NCBI GenBank assembly: GCA_024404415.1
Contig: JAKSPX010000020.1
Span: forward strand, 1 to 11,411
Direction: 5' to 3'
Origin: Clostridia bacterium
GTDB lineage: Bacteria > Bacillota > Clostridia > Oscillospirales > QAMX01
DNA: 11,411 bases
Position numbers and translations under genes: made by a program
Shown here: one piece after another, positions 7,285 through 11,411 of the stretch
How the letters are laid out: each line of letters begins with the position of its first letter
Numbering within the stretch: position 1 is the stretch's first letter
The notes under the pieces: model-generated
Told to the model about the DNA's origin: nothing
Databases searched by the model: none
The model's input: only the letters and a program-made list of their open reading frames with translations

Positions 7285-7305
7285 CGCTTTCCCGAAAGGA
7301 AAGCG
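7285..7305 (+). repeat. Perfect hairpin between murI and the DUF1934 gene
   Basis: CGCTTTCC (7285-7292) and GGAAAGCG (7298-7305) form a perfect 8-bp stem with a 5-nt loop (CGAAA). It is not followed by a T run, so it is a poor intrinsic terminator. It sits 15 nt before the DUF1934 start, and the best purine-rich ribosome-binding sequences are either inside its 3' arm or just upstream at 7279-7284, so it may tune translation or mark an mRNA end. Confidence 0.6.
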
Positions 7306-7320
7306 GGAAATTTAGACTAT

Positions 7321-7746
7321 ATGGAAGCAGTCAAAGCACTTGTGACCATCTCGGGTATGCAGGCAGGGGAAAACGGCCCCGAAGACATCCGCTTCGCCAC
7401 CGAGGGCCGCTACTCCAAAAAGGGACAGGCCTACAAGATCGAATACGACGAAAGCGCCCTGACCGGCCTTGAAGGCACGCACACAACCATTCTGGCTGGA
7501 ACCAAGTCGGTCGCCTTAAAGCGCGTCGGCAAGGTGGAAAGCTACCTTTCCTTCATGCCGGGCAAAAAGCAGATGTCCTATTACAACACCGAATTCGGCT
7601 CCTTCGTGGTGGGCATCGACCCCTACGAGATCGACATCGCGCTCACCGATTTCGGCGGAAAGATCCACGTCGCCTACAATATCGAGATCGACCACGCGCC
7701 GACCGGGCGCAACATGCTGGACGTGACCGTCAAGCCCATCTATTAA
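7321..7746 (+). CDS. DUF1934 (YwiB-like) calycin-type beta-barrel protein
   Basis: A small 141-residue protein of the DUF1934 family, predicted to fold as a calycin-like beta-barrel; its biochemical role is not known. The family hallmark is the segment YKIEYDESALTGLEGTHTTI (38-57), followed by a strand with VALKRVGKVES (64-74) and the MxFxxGKKQMSYYNTEFGSF-like region (79-95). No signal peptide or membrane segment is visible. The same gene lies directly before argS in Bacillus subtilis (ywiB-argS), and that order is kept here, with argS starting 28 nt after the stop. The start at 7321 gives a typical N-terminus (VKALVTISGMQ), but it has no standard Shine-Dalgarno site at the usual distance: a GGGA is 12 nt away and the stronger GGAAAG is in the hairpin arm. 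Confidence 0.85.
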   Translation: MEAVKALVTISGMQAGENGPEDIRFATEGRYSKKGQAYKIEYDESALTGLEGTHTTILAGTKSVALKRVGKVESYLSFMPGKKQMSYYNTEFGSFVVGIDPYEIDIALTDFGGKIHVAYNIEIDHAPTGRNMLDVTVKPIY

Positions 7747-7774
7747 AGCAGAACACAAAAAGGAGACTTGCCTT

Positions 7775-9474
7775 ATGAATTATATTTCCATGCAGAATCC
7801 CTACGAATACGCCAAAGCCGAGCTGGCTTCCCTCGTGAAGGCCGCCTGCGAAGCCGCCATCAAGGAAGGCGCTCTTCCGGAGTGCGACCTCCCCGAGCCG
7901 CCCTGCGAGGAACCGAATGATCCTTCTAACGGCGACCTTTCCTCTACCTTTGCCCTCATGACGGCCAAAACGATGCGCACCGCAAGATCGCCGACGCCAT
8001 CGTCGCGCGCATGCCGCTTGAAGGCACCTCCTTCAAATCCGTCTCGGTCGCGGGCGCCGGTTTCATCAACGTCACCTTCGGTGAAAAGTGGTACGGCTCT
8101 GTCCTTGAGACCATCGCCGAAATGGGCGCGAATTACGGCGCGATCGACCTCGGCAAGGGCGAAAAGGTCATGATCGAGTTTGTCTCCGCCAACCCCACCG
8201 GCCCGATGCACCTCGGCAACGCCCGCGGCGGCGTTCTGGGCGACACCCTCGCCTCCCTTATGGAGCGCGCGGGCTACAAGGTCTGGAGAGAATTCTACGT
8301 CAACAACGCGGGCAACCAGGTCGCCAAGTTCGGCGAATCGCTCGACGCCCGCTACATCCAGCATTATAAGGGCGAGGATGCCGTTGTCTTCCCCGAGGAC
8401 GGCTATCAGGGCGCTTACATCACCGACCTCGCCGTGGAATTCGCCGAAGTTTACGGCGACAAGTACGTGGAAGCTTCCGTCGAGGAGCGCCGCGCGGCTC
8501 TGACCGCCTTCGGTCTTGAAAAGAACATCGCCTCCATGAAGCGCGACATGGCGCGTTACCAGGTCAACTACGACTGCTGGTTCCTCGAAAGCGACCTTCA
8601 CGACACCGGCTTCGTGGCCGACACCGTCGCTCTGATGGAAAAAGGCGGCTTCATCTACGAAAAGGACGGCGCCAAGTGGCTCCGCACCAGCGATTTCGGC
8701 AGCGAGAAGGACGAAGTCATCGTCAAGTCCAACGGTTTCTACACCTACTACGCCGTCGACCTCGCCTACCACAGAAACAAGTTCGAGACCCGCGGCTTCG
8801 ACACCTGCATCGACGTCTGGGGCGCCGACCACCACGGCCACGTCCGCCGCTTCAAGGCAGGCCTCGAATCCATCAACGTCAAGGCTGACCGCCTCAAATT
8901 CATGCTCTACCAGCTTGTCGAGCTCAAGGAAAACGGCGAGCCCGTCCGTATGAGCAAGCGCACCGGCAAGATGATCACCCTCTCGACCCTGCTCGACGAG
9001 ATCCCGGTCGACGCCGCCCGCTTCATCTTCAACTCCAAAAACATCGACACGCACCTCGATTTCGACCTTGCACTCGCCGTCAAGCAGGAGAGCGACAACC
9101 CGGTCTACTACGTCCAGTACGCCCACGCCCGCATCTGCTCGCTCCTCAAGCGTCTCCGCTCCGAGGGCTTTGAGACCGAAGGCGAGAAGATCGACTATGC
9201 GCTCCTGACCGCCTCCGAGGAAGTCGCGCTGATGAAGAAGCTCGCCTCCCTGCCCGAGGAGATCCGCATCGCGGTGCGCGATTTTGAGCCGGCCCGCATG
9301 ACCAAGTATCTGATCGAGGTCGCTTCCCTCTTCCACACCTTCTATAACGCCCAGCGCATCCGCGAGGCTGAACGCCCGGTGGCGCTCGCCCGCATGAAGC
9401 TCTGCGAAGAGACCAGAAGCGTCATTTCAAACGTCCTTGGCCTCCTCAAGGTCTCCGCACCGGAGAGAATGTAA
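7775..9474 (+). CDS. argS: Arginyl-tRNA synthetase, interrupted by a frameshift in this sequence
   Basis: Class I synthetase that charges tRNA-Arg. Translation starts at 7775 behind AAAGGAGA (7758-7766) and gives the N-terminal tRNA-recognition domain up to GDLSSTFALMTAKTMR (ending about 7978). The family sequence then continues one frame back: RKIADAIVARMPLEGTSFKSV from 7981 to the stop at 9472-9474. Without a correction the first frame would end at 8173. The second frame contains the HIGH motif as HLGN (8209-8220) within ANPTGPMHLGNARGG, the KMSKS motif as MSKRTGK (8950-8970), and a C-terminal DALR anticodon domain ending in the canonical SAPERM. The joined product would be about 565 residues, normal for ArgS. 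The second frame has no ATG, GTG or TTG before 8011 and no ribosome site there, so it is not an independent gene. An essential gene otherwise intact suggests a sequencing or assembly error first, a real mutation second. It follows the DUF1934 gene by 28 nt. Confidence 0.93.
7967..7983 (+). other. Site of the argS reading-frame break
   Basis: Up to about 7978 the starting frame matches ArgS (AKTMR); from 7981 the -1 frame matches (RKIADAI). Between the AK and RKIA elements the family, as I recall it, usually has about six residues (18 nt), but only 11 nt are present (7970-7980). A 7-nt deletion, or a 1-nt deletion in a shortened loop, would explain it. The alternative frame is closed upstream by TAA at 7927-7929, so the switch must happen after that. 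No slippery heptamer of the X XXY YYZ kind is in register. Confidence 0.8.
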
Positions 9475-9480
9475 GAAAAT

Positions 9481-9567
9481 AGTTTTCAGTTTTCAGTATT
9501 CAGTTTTCAGAAGACGGGAGTGCGGTCAGGCTATCCACTGAAAACTGTAAACCGAAAACTGAAAACT
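9481..9567. repeat. Long inverted repeat built of TTTTCAG heptamers
   Basis: Two 30-nt arms, 9481-9510 and 9538-9567, are reverse complements with three mismatches, around a 27-nt unrelated centre (9511-9537). Each arm is four copies of a 7-bp unit: TTTTCAG, TTTTCAG, TATTCAG, TTTTCAG in the left arm, and the complement CTGAAAA, CTGTAAA, CCGAAAA, CTGAAAA in the right. The element is AT-rich inside GC-rich surroundings and fills almost the whole 106-bp gap between argS and the methyltransferase gene. No T tract follows, so it is not a classical terminator. Its right arm ends 4 nt before the GAGGT ribosome site of the next gene. It could be a palindromic extragenic repeat, a MITE remnant, or an RNA-processing hairpin. 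Confidence 0.88.
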
Positions 9568-9580
9568 TAATGAGGTACTT

Positions 9581-10756
9581 ATGAAACTTCCTTTGATCCT
9601 CGACGGTGCCACGGGCACCAACCTCACCCAGCGCGGCATGCCCGCCGGGGTCTGCCCGGAAAAATGGGTGTTGGAAAATCCCGAGATCCTGATCGGTTTG
9701 CAGAAGGAATTCATCGACGCCGGTTCGGACGCGGTCTTAGCCCCGACCTTCGGCGGCAACCGCAAAAAGCTCACCGAATACGGTCTTGCAGACGACCTTA
9801 CTTCCATCAACCGCCGCCTCGTCGCCCTTTCGCGCCAAGCGGTCGGCGATAAGCTGGTCGCAGGCGACATCACCGGCCCCGGTATCTTCATCCGCCCGGT
9901 CGGCGACGCCACTTTTGAAGATCTTTACAATATCTTTTATGAACAGGCCAAGGCTCTTGACGACGCGGGCGTGGATTTCTTCGCCCTTGAGACCCTCATG
10001 AGCCTGACCGACGCCCGCGCCGCGCTGCTCGCGGTGAAGGCGGTCTCAGATAAGCCCGTCTACGTCTCCCTGACGGTGGATGAAAACGGCCGCACGTTGG
10101 ACGGCACCGATCCCGCGTCCGCCGCGGTGGTCCTCGCCTCCATGGGCGTGGACGCCTTCGGATTAAACTGCTCGGCGGGACCCGAGGGACTTCTGAAGGT
10201 GCTTTCAAAGGTCGCACCGAACTGCCCGGTGCCCCTGGTCGCCAAGCCCAATGCAGGTCTTCCCGAAACGGTGGACGGCAGGACAGTTTTCCCCATGCAG
10301 CCCGATGAGTTCGCCTCCTTCGCCGAAGAACTTCTCTCGCTCGGTGTCGGGTATATCGGCGGCTGCTGCGGCACGACTCCCGCGCACATCAAGGCTCTTT
10401 CCGAAGCGCTTAAAGACAAAGTCCCCGCCGCTCCGGCCTCTCTTCCCGTTCTTCCCGCCGATGCGCGCCGGATCTACGATCTCCCCGAAGAGGACTTCAC
10501 CTTCGAAGCCATCGACGAGGATCTTCCCGACACGGTCATGGACGCGGAAGAGGTCTGCGCCCTGCTTCTGGAAGAAGAAGATCAGCTTTCGCTCCTCGAG
10601 GAAAACCTGACCCTGCTCGCGCTTCCCCTCGCCTTGAAGTGCGATGACGAAGCGCTCCTTGAAAAGGCGCTCCGCATCTATCAGGGCCGCGCGCTCATCG
10701 CAGGCGACGCCGCGTCCGACCGTCTGGTGAGATCCTACGGCGCGATTAAAATCTAA
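9581..10756 (+). CDS. Homocysteine S-methyltransferase domain protein with a truncated pterin-binding-like tail
   Basis: Residues 1-280 are a MetH-type homocysteine methyltransferase barrel, which transfers a methyl group to homocysteine to make methionine using a zinc-bound thiol. It starts with the typical ILDGATGTNLTQRGMP (6-21), and the three zinc cysteines are visible as C197 (GLNCSAGP) and C262/C263 (GGCCGTTP). Two acidic, low-homology stretches (about 300-345) follow. The last 45 residues (LPLALKCDDEALLEKALRIYQGRALI...YGAIKI, 347-391) resemble part of the next MetH domain, the pterin-binding barrel (compare the usual pattern of Asp-Ser, PEALE.AL..Y.G.PLIN, then KYGA), but the barrel is far too short and stops at 10756. 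No cobalamin domain is present, so partner proteins would be needed for a cobalamin-dependent reaction; a cobalamin-free methyl donor is an alternative. GAGGT precedes the ATG at 9581. The neighbouring heptamer hairpin may influence its translation. Confidence 0.85.
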   Translation: MKLPLILDGATGTNLTQRGMPAGVCPEKWVLENPEILIGLQKEFIDAGSDAVLAPTFGGNRKKLTEYGLADDLTSINRRLVALSRQAVGDKLVAGDITGPGIFIRPVGDATFEDLYNIFYEQAKALDDAGVDFFALETLMSLTDARAALLAVKAVSDKPVYVSLTVDENGRTLDGTDPASAAVVLASMGVDAFGLNCSAGPEGLLKVLSKVAPNCPVPLVAKPNAGLPETVDGRTVFPMQPDEFASFAEELLSLGVGYIGGCCGTTPAHIKALSEALKDKVPAAPASLPVLPADARRIYDLPEEDFTFEAIDEDLPDTVMDAEEVCALLLEEEDQLSLLEENLTLLALPLALKCDDEALLEKALRIYQGRALIAGDAASDRLVRSYGAIKI

Positions 10757-10819
10757 ACACGCTTACACTTTGGCATATTTGCCGTGTGAATAATACTCAA
10801 GAAGAAAGGATATGAGATT

Positions 10820-11411
10820 ATGATCGAAGAAAAAGGTTCCATTTCGATCAGCACGGAGGATATTTTCCCCATCATCAAAAAATGGCTCTATTCGGAAAAG
10901 GACATCTTTGTCCGTGAGCTGATTTCCAACGGCTCGGACGCCATTTCCAAATTCAAGGGGCTCTGCGGCATCGGCGAAGCCGAAATGGCCGAGGGCGAGA
11001 CCTTCCGCATCACCGTCCGCGTCGATAAAGAAGCCGGCACCCTCTCCTTTGAGGACAACGGCATCGGCATGACCGGCGACGAGGTCAAAAAATACATCAA
11101 TCAGATCGCCTTCTCCGGCGCGCGCGACTTCCTTGAAAAATATAAGGACAGCGCCGAATCCAGCCGCATCATCGGCCACTTCGGCCTCGGCTTCTATTCG
11201 GCCTTCATGGTCTCCGACAAGGTGACCATTGACACCCTCTCCTACGTCCCCGGTTCCGAGGCTGTCTACTGGGAATCCGACGGCAGCACCGGCTACGAAA
11301 TGGCCGAGTCCGACCGCACCACCCGCGGCACCCTCGTCAAGCTCTTCCTCAACGAGAAAAGCAAGGAATATCTCGACCGCTACACCGTCCGTTCGGTGCT
11401 TGAAAAATACT
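10820..11411 (+). CDS. htpG: Molecular chaperone HtpG (Hsp90), N-terminal part (cut by window edge)
   Basis: Cytoplasmic ATP-dependent chaperone of the Hsp90 family. The 197 codons present cover most of the GHKL ATPase domain. Motif I is VRELISNGSDAISK (31-44, with E33 and N37 for ATP hydrolysis and Mg binding; ASDA is the more usual form, here GSDA). DNGIGM (79-84) contains the adenine-contacting Asp, and GHFGLGFYS (119-127) is the glycine-rich lid segment. The start at 10820 has AAAGGA (10805-10810) 9 nt upstream; an earlier ATG at 10812 runs into a stop after three codons. The 63-bp gap to the methyltransferase gene has no CIRCE heat-shock operator and no convincing promoter or terminator, so it may be read through from upstream. 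Confidence 0.96.
   Translation, partial: MIEEKGSISISTEDIFPIIKKWLYSEKDIFVRELISNGSDAISKFKGLCGIGEAEMAEGETFRITVRVDKEAGTLSFEDNGIGMTGDEVKKYINQIAFSGARDFLEKYKDSAESSRIIGHFGLGFYSAFMVSDKVTIDTLSYVPGSEAVYWESDGSTGYEMAESDRTTRGTLVKLFLNEKSKEYLDRYTVRSVLEKY

Noticed and set aside
7964..7983. Programmed -1 ribosomal frameshifting in argS
   Set aside because: No in-register slippery heptamer, and the family spacing suggests missing bases rather than a recoding site; a sequence error is simpler.
7801..9336. 511-codon open frame on the minus strand opposite argS
   Set aside because: The plus strand has clear ArgS motifs with C/G-ending codons, which produce long stop-free antisense frames. The minus product is Val/Asp/Gly-rich with no recognisable domain.
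10757..10796. Terminator or promoter between the methyltransferase gene and htpG
   Set aside because: ACACG/CGTGT forms only a 5-bp stem over a 21-nt loop with no T run. TTGGCA (10770-10775) and TAATAC (10791-10796) are just 15 nt apart and weak; no CIRCE element is present.

Overview
The window looks like a chromosomal piece of a GC-rich member of the Bacillota, most likely an uncultured gut-type Clostridia. The grounds are strong Shine-Dalgarno sites before nearly every gene, a DUF1934 (YwiB-like) gene directly before argS, clostridial-looking sequence signatures in ArgS and MurI, and an OadA-type carboxyltransferase. No tRNA, rRNA, CRISPR array, transposase or phage gene is visible. The taxonomic placement is an inference; no marker gene in the window fixes it further.

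Layout: the left 5.1 kb is on the minus strand. From the left edge it holds (i) the N-terminal 217 codons of an oxaloacetate decarboxylase alpha subunit / pyruvate carboxylase B-type protein with its own promoter (772-800), and (ii) a tight three-gene operon transcribed right to left from a promoter at 5162-5191: a heparinase II/III-like protein, a right-handed beta-helix protein resembling GH110 glycosidases, and a pyruvate-lyase/aldolase of the DHDPS/NAL superfamily. All three lack signal peptides. Together they read as a cytoplasmic route that takes apart an imported oligosaccharide, probably acidic, and ends in a 2-keto-3-deoxy-type acid cleaved to pyruvate. No transporter or regulator lies beside them inside the window. 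This is the accessory and least familiar part.

From about 5.28 kb to the right edge everything is on the plus strand and is housekeeping: D-Ala-D-Ala ligase (ddl) and glutamate racemase (murI), both supplying D-amino acids to peptidoglycan; a DUF1934 protein; arginyl-tRNA synthetase (argS), broken by a frameshift near its 5' end in this sequence; a homocysteine S-methyltransferase with an odd C-terminal tail; and the N-terminal third of the chaperone HtpG. Promoter elements for the first gene lie at 5285-5313.

The most unusual non-coding structures are a long AT-rich inverted repeat made of TTTTCAG heptamers that fills the gap between argS and the methyltransferase gene, and a perfect hairpin directly upstream of the DUF1934 start. 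The three clear promoters share an extended -10 of the form TGGTAnnAT. I see no complete new defence or mobile system here; the three-gene glycan module and the heptamer element are the best candidates for something undescribed.
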